Shown here: positions 49,035 to 61,320 of the stretch, piece after piece
Layout: each line of letters begins with the position of its first letter
How positions within the stretch are numbered: the first letter of the stretch is position 1
Assembly (NCBI GenBank): GCA_028015205.1
Contig: CM051515.1
Coordinates: 10,992,001 to 11,056,000, forward strand
Source of the DNA: Mytilisepta virgata
Taxonomy: Eukaryota; Mollusca; Bivalvia; Mytilida; Mytilidae
Direction: 5' to 3'
Length of the DNA stretch: 64,000 nt
Position numbers and translations under genes: made by a program
Notes under the pieces: generated by a model
Told to the model about the DNA's origin: nothing
Seen by the model: the letters and a program-made list of their open reading frames with translations, nothing else
Database searches by the model: none

Positions 49035-52000
49035 GTCAGGTGTACATGCAAAAAGTCAAAGTGAACAGATATGTTACCGGAAAAAGGTAAGAAAAAAAAT
49101 CACAGCCATATAAAATTGGTAGTCTTATATAATAAGATGATAATGGTGTTGTATGTGTCATCCCTAGAGTTTGTGAACAGTAAGGATGTTATTACATATA
49201 TTTTGTCCCAATACACTGTATATGTAAGAATTTTACTGAATGATTCTGCATATAGATTGTATGTTATAATAAGCTCTTTGAAAATTTGTACAATTTAGTT
49301 TGTTCTTTGTTTTTATGACGCAATTTTTTTCCCTGGAAAGCAGCAAAAACCAGCTTCTTAAAATAGACTAGAAATGTGCCATTTCATCATGTTCATGACT
49401 TTTCACGATAAAATGTAACAATTTATTGTTGCAGGGTTAAAAAATATATACATTGTCAGAAAATATATTCATTTCTATATACATAATCCGTGCAAAATAT
49501 GTTAGAAATGCTTGGTAATCCTTACATAATTTTGCCTTTTTCTAAGATTCTTACATATAAAATGTATATTTTCCGGCATTGTATGTAAATTGTTTTTGTC
49601 TTTTCCTTATTTTGTAATTAATTTTTTTAATTCATCTTATTGAGTACTATACATAATTTAAGTTTTTCTTTCTTGATAATTTTGGATAGAAATTGATAAA
49701 TTTAGTTTTGTTCTTTTCATGAGATTAATTCCCTTTGCTTATTTTACTCAGACCTGATTATGCAGCAGACAGTTCTAGTGAGGAAAGTGATGATGAGTTT
49801 GAGCTTCAACAGCAAAAAAAAGCTCCAAAAGAAGAACCAGCAGAGGAGCAAGAAAAGAAACCAGAAATAAAAGATCGGAGATTACGAAGACTACAGGAAA
49901 GGGACACAACTCAGGATAGTGATGAAGAAGACAGGTGATATACTTGTATACAGTATATGATCTTGACCTTGAAAAGAGGGACAGACAAATACCTGTCGAG
50001 AGTAAAGATAAATTTTAAATATGGACCATGATCAAACCAGTTCTTCTGTCTTCCTATCTATAAATAACAATCCAAAGATATTAATATTAGATATAATAAA
50101 GTTATACTATGCTGTATACGACGCATTTCAAGGAGTTACCTCTCATCAGCAGCATTAAAACCGAAACATTTGGAAGACCAAAAACCAAACTTATATTAAA
50201 CAAGAAGTACTCAAACAAAAATACCAAAATAGGAAGCCAAATTTCAGCTAAGGAGATCTACCATGTGCAATACAAGGAATGAACCCTTAGTATTTCTATC
50301 ATTTTTGAATTTTGCTAAATACTGGTAATTTCTGTAACAAATCAATGAATAATCATGTCAGACAACAAAATTTAATCCAGTTTAGCTATTATTGTACAAA
50401 AAAAAACAAAACAGATTACATGAAAGGTCAACAATGACATACCAATCAATTATCCCATCCAATCTACAAACAAAAAATAACATGAAATTGGACAGTCTGG
50501 CTTTGAACAGACATTGAGTGGTGGTGGGGTTAAACAGGTTTTATTAGTACCCAAACCTCCCCCATATTTCACTGTGTAGCAGAATTTCCCTAATGTTAAC
50601 AACTTGATTTGTTTGTTACAGTTTGTTTATTATATGCTTAATTAAACCAGAAGGTAGCGTAAATATTAAAAATCATGTGCTACAACGAGCATTCAATGGC
50701 GCTCTTGACCGACTTATAATTAATTCCTGCTTTTCAAATATCGCTCTCTTACTCATACATACAGAAAATTTAGGAGAGAACTATATTGTATTTTAATATT
50801 TTTCGGCATCGATTAAGGATTTGATGTTTGCAAAATGTGTTTACTGATGATGATAGTGGAGCCCATAAATGGATACATGTATTTTCAATAATCAAATTAG
50901 AATTGATGCTGGAAAATATTAAAATACACCACTGTTATCCCCATTCTAGTGCAATAAAAAGGTTTTAAAAAAATACAGATTTTTATAAATTTGGAAATAA
51001 TTATTTTTATGTGCCATCATCTCAGAGTTTGTCAATTGCAGAATTTATTGCTTGAAATATCCAACATAATCCAATGAAAATCATTGTTACAACTAACATT
51101 GTATTTGAATTAGTATTTATTTTTATTGCAAAAAATAAGATGGATGAATTATTGTTTAACGTCCAGTGGCAACCAGGTGCATATCAGCACGACAAAAAAT
51201 AAGAAGGTTTAATTATGTTTAACAGAGTAACTAGACACAGACGAGAAGTCATAGAACCAGAGTTAATACAAGAAGGATCAGAATCTGAAACTGAGGCTAG
51301 AGGTCGGAGGGATGAAGAGGACAGTGATGCTGAAAATGAAGATCTAGATGAAGAGGTACTTTTGATTTTAATTTTAACAGTGTTTTTTTTTTGTTTACAG
51401 AAATTTGAACTTTATTTGGCAATCTAAACACAAACATTGCTTTCTCTAATTGTAAATATGAATTTTAATCTGGATTTCTCCTATTCTTGACGTATTAAAT
51501 AAGTGGGATAAAAATACATACTTCCCAGTGATTAAATTTCTGCATGGGAATTCCTGCCATTGTTTTACGTTTATTGGAAAGATAAACTTGGGGAGTTCCG
51601 AAATGGCATTCATGTAAACAAAATGCGTAGCAACTTCATTTTCTTGAGGTTTTTGTTGAAAATCATAGGAGAAACAGATTCTCTTAAATATACTCGTGAG
51701 TTATAGAATTTCTCCACCCTCGATAATTAAATTTTAGATTTTAACACGCTCTCTAAAGCTCACATATTGAAAATCAAAAATTTAACTATCTCCTATACTT
51801 AGCTTCCATGCGGTCATTAGAAGAACAGATTCTGTAACTATACCTGTTGATAGTGGAATTTATATGCTCTTTTTAAGACTCGTATTTCAAAGTTTGAAAA
51901 TTAAAAGTCTCCAGCAGATAAGTATCGTAACCAAAAATGTAAAGTATTCAGAACAGCATTCATATATCTTCATTTAGACCCCATATAGTGGTAAATGGGT

Positions 52001-55000
52001 AATATTCTGCTTGGAAAAATTTTTTCTTCAAATCAGATTTTCTACTTATTTCTTGTAAATTTTGTCAAAATTGTTGTTTTTTACTGTGACTATATTAATT
52101 TTTTCAAGAATCAATTTCTTCCTTAAGTTTGACACTCAAAATGTTCTTTTATAATTTAGACTTGGCTGATAAAAGTCTGCCAAATGTTAGCCTTATTTGT
52201 TTGTAAACAAAATAATAGTCGAAAAATCAGATGCTAGCATGTAGAAATGCCAAATAATATAATTACATAATTTCAGTTATGCTGACCCAAAAAAAAAAAA
52301 TTATTTGGGTAGGAAAATTTTATTTATTATCTCTAACACAATACTCAAACAATAAAGTAGAAAATGAAATTTACAAGAAAAAAAAATGTCTCGTCACTTC
52401 AGTTGTTTGCAACAGGCATAAAAAAATTTATGGAATTTTTAACTTGAAGAAAATAAAAGAATTTTTACTGGGACTATATTTAAAAAGGGGGCTGAGGAGG
52501 AAACCTACCAACATATATTAAGTGATTCAACAGGCATAATAAATAGCTAAAAAATATGTATTTTGTTATTTGTGCAGGAAATAGAAAGACGAAGAGCCAT
52601 ACTTCGACAGAGAGCATTACAGAGACAGGAAGAGGAGGTACTATTATTTATTGCTTACACTCCTCCCCTAATAGTTAGCTGAAAACCCGTTAATAGTAAA
52701 ATATGTCTGTTATGAAGTAGTAAAAAGTTTACATATCTGCATCTGAGTGTCTAGTAAAAATTTCTGTTATATGTTCATATTTTTACTGGGGGCCTCAGTG
52801 GCCGAGTGGTCTAGGTAGTTCGCAATGACTACTAATGATCACTAGCCTGTCAACGCTGAGGTTGCGAGTTCGAATCTCACCGGTGGCGGGGTGTGTTCGA
52901 CTCCGATCTTAATTGACAAGGATTGCCAATTTTCCTACAGAAGGTCGGTGGTTCTCTCCGGGTACTCCGGCTTCCTCCACCAATAAAAACTGGCCGCCGC
53001 GAAATGGCCAAAATGTGCTGAAAACGGCGTTAAACCCCAACTAAACAAACAAACAAACATATTTTTACTGCATATAATTTTATTATATGAAATAAGTTAC
53101 ATTTTAAATGTTGATAAGGTGTTTTATAATTATCCTTTATGAACCTTCAACAGTTTGCGGACTGTTTGACCGACAGTGATGTTTTGACCGGCTGCCTGAA
53201 TTTGATTGTTTATAGCGTCACACCCACAAATTCTGTTTCTTTTTCGATATAAAAGTAACACATACATGTATGACAAAATAGTTATAGACTGAGTTCTCAT
53301 ATAACAACTGTTTTGTTTGACCCTCAGTCTTTGTTCTTAGTTTCAGACAAATAAAGTCAATAACTGTATACTATTTTTAGCTCACCTGACCTGTTAACAT
53401 TGTTACATATTGGACCCTTTAGGAAAATTCATTTAAAAATCTTCTTGTGTGAAACCGCTTAGCCAGTTGGAACAAGACTTAGCTGAAATGGTCCGTAGAT
53501 GGTTCTCTTTTAGAAATGTATCCGTTGACCTGGACTGTCAACCAAGATGACTGGCACAGCTGAAATTATTTTAACATAGAATCCTATAGAAAAACCAGCC
53601 AAATTGACTGCAACACCTTTTAGGTCTGCTCAAGGTGAAAAGTTAAATCCAGGTGAGCGATACAGGCTCTTGAGAGTCTCTAGTTTGATGTTGTAAACAA
53701 ACAACAAAATGGATAACAGGAAAGGTCAACAATGACATACCAATCAAACAAAGCAACCCAACCGACAGAACTCTGGACAAAAAAACAACACAAAAGAGCA
53801 CAAAACACAAACATGAAAACAACAATAGTCTACTTTTGTTCAGTTTATAAAAGTTACGAAAGCCATAAAGGTCTATTTGTACCTCATCTCATCTAATAAA
53901 TATTTGCCATTTTGAAAGTGTAAATGCTGGAATAAAAAGTCAATGTTTGTTAATTAGATAACCTTGTTGAGTTGTCATAGAAACAAAAAAAAATTTGAGT
54001 AGATTAGAGGAAAATAAATGCTGTGAAAAAAATAGAAATCTGAGATGAATAGCACAAATCTGTTCATAAATTTTTGGAATACTGGCAAATAAAATTTGCT
54101 TTATTCTTTTATCCTGCAATCTTTGTAAGGCAGAATTTGATGTTTTAATTGTGTATTATCAGGAAATTCTGGATGTAGAAGAAGAGAAAGATGATGCTGA
54201 AAGTGATGAAGAATCGTCTGAATATGAAGAATACTCAGATTCAGAAGAAGAAACAGGACCTCGACTGAAACCTGTCTTTGTTAGAAAGTAAGACAGTATT
54301 GTAGTACTTGCTGGTGTATTTTTTTCTAAATTTGATATATAGTAAGAGTAGAAGGATTCATAAGTCAAGAGTATTAACATCAGTAAAAAAAAATATTTCA
54401 ATTTAGATATTTATTTGGAACTCTAAAATTTCATATATAATAAATACTGCCTGATACAATTTTCTTTACAAAATTCTTTAGAAAAGACAGAATAACAATA
54501 CAAGAGAAAGAAAGAGAAGAATTGAAACAGAAGCAGTTAGAAATAGAAGCTAAAAAGATGGCCGAAGAAAGACGTAAACAAACATTAAAGGTTTGATCAT
54601 TTTCTTAAAGTTTGCAACATCCCTTTTAGAGTAATTATAGCTTTTTATATTATGTTCTTATAGCATTGCATAGATTAGTTTTTCATCAAAATTGATTAAA
54701 CACTAAACTTGCGCATTATTATCAAAATATACAATATGTAGTCATTGTCGGAAAATATAAAATTTATTTGGGATCGCTGCAAAACATGGGAAATAGGCTT
54801 GCTTAAGCATGCATTTTCTCGTGTATCACGTCGAACCCAAATAAATTTTTATATTTTCCGACATTAACTATATATTGTCTTTATCCTGCAATCATAAAAT
54901 TGCCCCTTTAGATGCATAAAATGCCTTGAAATTATTTTTGAAGTTGCTGGGAAATTGCGGGAAACTCCATGACATAATCTGCTACTATTGCTACACTATC

Positions 55001-58000
55001 CAGACTCTTCAATTAATAAGTACCAGTATAATTTATTAGGTGATTGAACTAATATGACTAAAGTTTATTCTACCCCTGTTATGTGACTGGAAAGGGCTTG
55101 ATTGCAGGATAAAATGTGATACCTCGTAAATCAAGAAAAGTAACATTGAAAAGCATACAAAGTTTAACCAAAACTCTTATATAAATTTTGTTAGTCCTTT
55201 ATTGATACATCCTTCAGTTCATCATTTGTGTTCAACTGCCATCTCTTTGAATAAGGATTGGGAGTTGTCAGTAGGAAAACCTGTCATTCTTTCTAGCTAC
55301 TATTCAAAAACCAGGTACTAAAATAGAGCCAAAAGTTGCTTGGTCTCGTGGTAGCATGTTCGCCTCGAGTGCGGAAGGTCGCAGGTTCGATCCCCACAGG
55401 GTCACACAATGATGCTTCTCTGCCAAACACGCAGCATCCAGGAGGAAGAGCAAAGATTGACTGGTCGGCTCTGAGTCAGTATAATGTGTCCGAGTTGGGT
55501 GATATGTCTTCCGGCAGACAGTTACCTCATGGGCTAGCACATTAAAAATCCATCTCAGCGTGTCGATCTAGTACAAAGTAGGCATCATATCCATTATCAT
55601 ATTCACATGTTCTCGTCTGATATGCACCTGGTTGCCACTGGACGTTAAACAATAATTCATCTATCCATCCAAATGTTGCTGATAATAACAAAGAGGAGTA
55701 CTGAAATCTTCCAAAAATAAGTAATATCCATTTTCTTTTAGGTAACATTCTTTTGCTTTTGTTATTGACACCTCAGTATAATTTCCATTTCTTCAGATGG
55801 TTGCTGACGAAGCTCGTCGTGAGATCGAGGAAGAAAGAAGTATGGCAGAAGCATGTGATCAGTTGGGATCTGATGAAGAAAATGACGAGGAAGAATACGA
55901 AGCATGGAAGGTTCGGGAATTACGTCGTCTGAAGCGTGACAAAGAAGAAAGAGAAGCGTAAGTAATTTTAAGTCATTTATCCAACGAAGAAAAAGTGCAA
56001 GTTTTACTTTAGATTTAAGGAAGTATAGTACATTCAGCATAAATAATGAGATGTGTAGCTAAATAGTTTCTAAATATTTTTTGCTTTTAAGGATGATCTC
56101 TGGTCTAATAGGAAATAAATAGGATTTGAAATAGTTTGAGAGAACATATGAATAGTAAACAAATAAGCAAGAAAAAAATATAGGTCATGTGCTCATTTTA
56201 GAGCTATAAAGCCTTGAAAATTTGCAGGAAATAGGTTTTCTCTGGATTTTTCATTGTCTTAGCATTGGCAAATTCAGTCCCTCAAAAATGTATGAAATAA
56301 TAAAAAAGATTTCATAAAATTTTGTCAAATACCATTTTAAGGTATATATGATTGAATTATAAAAGAAAAAGTGGTGGATCATGGGCAAAAAATTTAATGT
56401 TTAAAAAATGGATAAAACCTGAGGATTCTGAAAATCTGACAAAAAGACCAAAACATGACCAGCGAGCATCCTTAACAATGAATAATGGTTAACATTATGA
56501 ATGCCAAGGGACATCAATTTTTTTTTAATGCTGTTATTTGCTGTAATGCTAAAACTTTTTATAGACCCATACAGAATTATATATTATGGTATTCCATTTT
56601 CCAATTGTCTGTAACCCAACTTTTTAATGTCCCTTACAATAACTTAAACTTAACATGAAATCACATTAAATTTTCCAATTTTCTGTAACCCAACTCTTTA
56701 ATGTCCCTTACAATAACTTTAACTTCACATGAAATCACACAAAATTTTCACAACTTGTTGGATGGATGCCTTCAATATTAAACACTCTTTCTTATTTGAC
56801 AGTTTGCATTAGTTAGGGAAACTTGGTCATGAAAAAAATGTGATTTCCCAGATTTTGTACATTAGCACATCTCAACAATGTCCATGATATTCTCAGTATA
56901 CAGTCATTATATTAGTAATTTCATTGCATTTATATTTCAAGTAAAGTGCTTTTGATCTCCTACCAGTTTATTAGGTAAACTAAGTGGATCATGTGATCAA
57001 TTCTTAACCAATCAAATCATTTAAAGAATACCAAGTAATAATATTAGTGATTATCATCCAAGTAGAAATTTCAGGTTAAAAAAATCATCACTTTTATTTA
57101 TAAAGTTATTGTGTTATAATATATTCATAAATGCATGAAAATACTATTAGCATCGTTTTAACATTTAATGTTTACAGAGTAGAAAAGGAAAAATCAGAGA
57201 TAGAAAGAATGAGAAATATGACAGAGGAAGACAGACGACAGGACTTAAAACAGAATCCTAAAGTTGTCACAAATAAGGCTCCCAAAGGGAAATATAAATT
57301 TTTACAGAAATATTATCACAGAGGAGCTTTCTTTCTGGTATGTATGTCTGTCTAGATACACTCAATTTGGAAATTGTTCCATGTACAAAAGATCTCATGT
57401 ATTTATTATTGAAATTCTTTACAACAAATATGCAAGAAAAATTTATGAAATTCATGACATATTGTCATATCATAGAATATCATTACAAAAATGATCATGC
57501 GAATTGTAATTATTGCAATAGAATTTTGTCATTAACCCTTTCGCCGAGGAGTTCTGGTTTACCCGGATTCCCGAGTCAACTTGCTGACCACGAGTCCCGG
57601 TTTACCAGGATTGTCACCTAGGTTTTATATATCCCGCTCTTGGAACAAACATCAAGAGTTATCTTTCTTATATTTGATACCCGAATAAAGATAAAACAAT
57701 GGTGGATTGTTTACAAAAAATCGCATGACAAAAGACCAAAATTGGAGGACTTTATTGGATTTTAAAGTTAGGAAAATTAATTTAAATTTTTTTTTGGCAA
57801 GACTGGATGCCAGAAAAGTATGTATTTTGTATCAAATGTGTCGAATTTGTCCAAAATTGATTGGAAAGGAAATCGATGATTGGAACTTTATTATTTCTTG
57901 AAAAGGTTTTTATCATTTTTAATTACAAAAGTGCATACTTAGAGCAACTTTAAAGACATTTGAAGAATTTCAACATATCCAGCCTCAAAATCCCCTGTTT

Positions 58001-60034
58001 GCTGCCAAATCTTTACATTTTCATTCAAAAACTAAAAAGATCACGAAAAGAACATATTTTATTAACATTTTTATTCAAATAAATAATAAATGGCCCACAA
58101 TTAATGCTTTAAAACATTAACAAAGAAGTAGCCACTCAAGTCTGCCATCTTGTCAGGTAAGCCATTGTGCAAGGGTTACTTCCTGTGGGGACTCCATCGG
58201 TGAAAGGGTTAATGTAAACAGCACATTAATTCCTTAATTTACAGTAAACATATTACATTTGAAATAACAGTGCATTGATTTGGAATATAACTTGAAATAT
58301 AAAATTTGACATGATTGATACTTAGCAAACATTACTTCTCAACTTGAACCGCCTAGGTGTTCTCTTTGCATAGTTTTCTCGAGTGTGGAGGGTCGGGGTT
58401 CGAACCCCAGCCAGGACAAACAAAAGATATTAAAATAGGTATTTGCTGCTTCTCCATCAAGCATGTGGTATCGAGGAGTAAGAGCAAAGGACTGGTTTGC
58501 TCGGGTTCGGTATAATGTGTTCGGATGGGCTGAAAGCCATCTTGAACCTAGCTTACTTTGGATGTGAGATTCTGTGTTCTTTCTGTGATCTCAAGATGAA
58601 GAACAGTAATATAAACCCCATTACTTTGATAAAGCTTATGTCAAGAATTAATACTGCATATCACAGCAAGATTTTTCAACAAGTTATATCCAGTGCTTGT
58701 CCTTCATTTTTACCCAGTTATCTGCCATTTTCAGATAAATTCTTTAGTTCAAGACATTGAATGAATATTTCTAACCGCTCTTTTATTTTTCCGTAAAAGT
58801 AAAATTAGAAACTTGGCACCATAAGTATTTTTCAAGCATCTGGCGACCCAGACTCAATTTTCAAACGTTGTGTGACATTGATCAAGTTTAAAAAATGTAA
58901 ATAAACAGCTGATAGAAAATGTATGTATGCATAAAACTTCTATTTAATTAAGAATGACAACAAAAGGGTATACAGTCAAACATACTTTAAAGGGTACCTT
59001 GATATAGCAAATCACTGTCTATAAAAAAATGTCTTTGCTATGAACAGAATTTTAAAATTAACGTCTGTATAAAGGACACCTACTTATAAATAGCACATTT
59101 CTTTAGTCCCACAGCTGCCCTTCATAAACAGGTTTTACTGTATATTAATAGGTGTGAATTTATTTATTTTAGTTAACATAAATTTCCATGAATTTTGGGA
59201 AAAAGGCATATCCGTGGGTTTTTAAATTTCGTTGATTTCAAATTTTTATAAAAAATGTTGAAATGAAAAGCAGTTGTAATTGCAGAAATTATTTAGTATC
59301 AAAAAATTTAAATAAATAAGCAGTTTTAAAAAGATTTATTTCCTTCGAAGTGTAATCAGTGATTAATTTCAAGTTAGACTACATATAGATTCTCCTTCAG
59401 GTATGAATGAGTTATGGAATTTCTCCACCCAACATAGTTAAATTTTCGATTTTCAACACGCGAGCCTTTAGCGAGCATGTTAAAATCGAAAATTTAACTA
59501 TTGAGGGTGGAGAATTTCCATAACTCACGAGTAGATTGAAGGAGAATCTGTTTCTCCTATTATTTTCGACAAAAACCTCAAGAAAATGTCGTTGCTATGT
59601 AGTTTGTTTACATAGACGTCATTTCAGGACTTCTCTAGTTTATCGTTCCAATAACTGTAGAAAAAAGGGCGGTAATTTCCACATAGAAATTTATCACCGG
59701 GAAGTGGTTAAAGATATTATGTATTTTTATCCCACCGATTAAACACGTCAAGAATAGGAGAAATGTATATGACCATTTCAGACTAATCAAAACATAATAT
59801 TGTAAGAACGGTGTATATTTCTTTTCGTTCTTAGATTGATCTGTCCACGAAATCCATGGTGTACCATGAATAAAATAAAGTGTTCACAGTAAATTATGTC
59901 ATTAATTTTTGTATGTACATAACAACATTTTGTATTTCTATCAGGATGAGGATGACAATAGACTACAACAAGACTTCTCTTCTGCAACACTGGATGATCA
60001 CTTCAACAAAACTGTCTTGCCCAAAGTTATGCAG
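49035..60034 (+). CDS. MFAP1: MFAP1, spliceosome-associated protein (nine exons; first and last missing)
   Basis: Exons: 49035-49086, 49752-49934, 51226-51355, 52578-52637, 54163-54287, 54482-54590, 55797-55957, 57178-57337, 59945-60034. The phases join exactly. Landmarks: [15 protein letters not shown]; acidic serine-rich stretches; [89 protein letters not shown]. The order and spacing match the whole MFAP1 family. Despite its name the protein is nuclear, highly charged and coiled-coil rich, and acts in pre-mRNA splicing with Prp38-type B-complex proteins (family knowledge). Missing are the N-terminal exon, which should precede 49035, and the conserved C-terminal exon(s), expected beyond the retrotransposon and the window edge. 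Confidence 0.97.
50103..50345 (-). repeat. Dispersed repeat, inverted relative of 29690-30060
   Basis: Runs from 'gctgtatacgacgcatttca' to 'taatttctgtaacaaatca'. It is in the second visible intron of MFAP1, between the exons at 49752 and 51226. Confidence 0.75.
51580..51900. mobile_element. Foldback element, partner of 59395-59650
   Basis: Contains 'gtgagttatagaatttctccaccctcg' then 'aattaaattttagattttaacacgc', and flanking sequence 'aggagaaacagattctc' that reappears inverted near 59544. A short SINE 3' end fragment (cgtccagtggcaaccaggtg, minus) lies upstream at about 51141-51205. Confidence 0.6.
52789..53057 (+). mobile_element. tRNA-derived SINE, copy 3
   Basis: Same family as 44147. It has a perfect 13-bp target-site duplication catatttttactg at 52776-52788 and 53058-53070 and an (aaac)n tail. 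It is inside an MFAP1 intron in sense orientation. Confidence 0.92.
53379..53686. mobile_element. Short core-repeat (pearl-like) element
   Basis: Starts agctcacctgacc and ends ccaggtgagcgatacaggctct..ctagttt, the same ends as 47741-49024. The core matches the block at 15985-16330. It is intronic in MFAP1. Confidence 0.65.
54746..54863. repeat. 118-bp foldback with 27-bp arms
   Basis: tgtcggaaaatataaaattt at 54746 pairs with aaatttttatattttccgac ending near 54862, and atttggg with cccaaat continues the stem. Related but looser sequence (tattttccggcattg) lies near 49565-49585. Confidence 0.8.
55325..55665 (+). mobile_element. tRNA-derived SINE, second family
   Basis: The head tggtctcgtggtagcatg has a tRNA-like box A and ggttcgatcc is box B. 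The 3' end 'gttgccactggacgttaaac' is shared with the 20085 repeat. Body and tail rule out a functional tRNA gene. It is in an MFAP1 intron; short ORFs across it are not genes. Confidence 0.75.
57536..58208. mobile_element. piggyBac-like non-autonomous element, 673 bp
   Basis: The ends ccctttcgccgaggagt and actccatcggtgaaaggg are inverted repeats, and TTAA flanks both sides (57532-57535, 58209-58212). TTAA duplication with CCC ends is the piggyBac hallmark. The plus-strand ORF at 57707-57901 is too short for a transposase but might be a remnant. It is in an MFAP1 intron. Confidence 0.75.
58345..58530 (+). mobile_element. Fragment of the second tRNA-SINE family
   Basis: Has box-B-like ggttcgaacccc, then 'gctgcttctccatcaagcat' and 'agagcaaaggactgg', matching the body of the 55325 copy. 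It is truncated at the 3' side. Confidence 0.55.
59395..59650. mobile_element. Foldback element with 120-bp palindrome
   Basis: The stem 59408-59527 pairs tgagttatggaa.ttctccaccc with its inverse, and gttaaattttcgatttt with aaaatcgaaaatttaac, around a small gcgagcctttagcgagc centre. It lies about 300 bp before the last visible MFAP1 exon. Confidence 0.8.
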
Positions 60035-60630
60035 GTATGTGAATTTAAAATTTATATGAGGATAACTTTGTGGGATCTACTGTAGTACATGTATAATACC
60101 CTATGAAATAAAAGTGTAAATTTCTGTATTACCCAAGGATCCGGAACTCCTTCTATTTTCCGGACATGACTTGAGAAATGTTTATTTGTCCGGGCATAAA
60201 AAGGGTCAAACGGACATCCAAAATTTCTATTTTTTAATAAAAAGATGTACTGAAAAGGCGCAATGCCAAAATTTCAAAATTCGGCAGAACAGTTACCTCA
60301 TTCAGGTCATTTCCTCTCTATGGTTGACTGATCTTTTCAAACTGTTTTTACAGCAATTACTATTGTCAATACAGTAATTTACTGAGGTGTCTGTGTTTTT
60401 ATGATGCTTAATTATAATTAATGTACACCTGTCAACAAATTTCCAAAAGTTCAGTCGAGGTCATTCATCAGTGACGATAAATCAGGCGTTTTTCACACTT
60501 TCTACTTTGAAATTTAAAAAAAAAACATTACATGGTATGTTTCAGACGATCTAACAGTTCACAATCACAAACTTGAGAAGATAAAATGCCTTGTTGGTTT
60601 TAACTTGGCAAAACTTATAGATTTCCACAT
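60035..60630. other. MFAP1 intron between the last visible exon and the LTR element
   Basis: Searched for the expected C-terminal MFAP1 exon; none was seen. A short tccgga-containing inverted pair lies near 60130-60165. Confidence 0.6.
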
Positions 60631-61238
60631 TGTTACGGCCGAAATCACCTTTAAATTGTAGCCAACAAAAGACACAAATCAATAATAAAATTTAACAAGA
60701 TTTATTATATACAAAGTTTACAAAAAAATATTACAAAAAAACTAAAATGTCAACTTAACTGTTCAAAATCCTGTTTTTTCTTGATCCGGAATTCTGGTCA
60801 CTGTTGCCTGAATCCAAACGGAATATTATATCCAATCAGTCACAATCTAGTATGATGCAACGCAAATAAAAGTATGTCGAGGATGATGTGTGAAACGTAA
60901 ATAAATCCAACAGCTGAGAACACAAGAATGTCTATCTGTGGTCCGATAAATGATGTTCTGAAAGTCTAACTTTCTTGTCCGTATATATACTGTAGAACGG
61001 AAACTTCTGGAATACGGTAGAAGTTCGAATCACACCATAATTATTACGTAAGTCAAATAGAAAGTTCTAGTCATTCCACCACTATCCATTATTGTTCCAG
61101 TGATTTCTAAACTGCGCAGTTATAACATTATTTGGTAAACAACTATAAGTATTATGTAAACATAGTATACATGTTATAAGGCTACGCAAAACAAATTAGG
61201 CCAAGATAAATAAATATAATAATTACAATATCATAACA
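60631..61238 (-). repeat. 3' LTR, 608 bp
   Basis: The ends form the inverted pair tgtta (60631) and taaca (61238). On the minus strand the LTR starts TGTTATGATA. A TATA-like tatatatac lies near 60977-60985 and an AATAAA-type site near 60702-60708, in the right order for U3-R. Only one LTR is in the window, so limits rest on end motifs and the adjacent polypurine tract. Confidence 0.82.
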
Positions 61239-61250
61239 CCTCCCCCCTTA
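61239..61250 (-). promoter_or_regulatory. Polypurine tract
   Basis: On the minus strand it reads taaggggggagg directly before the LTR start. In LTR elements this primes plus-strand DNA synthesis. Confidence 0.85.
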
Positions 61251-61320
61251 AAAGAAGTTTGAGTGTAACGAGAACTTCATGAACAATATATACAAAAATA
61301 TATAGTATGTATACAGTGTT

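Noticed and set aside
55336..55395. Possible tRNA gene
   Set aside because: tRNA-like head only; continues into a SINE body with a shared 3' end.
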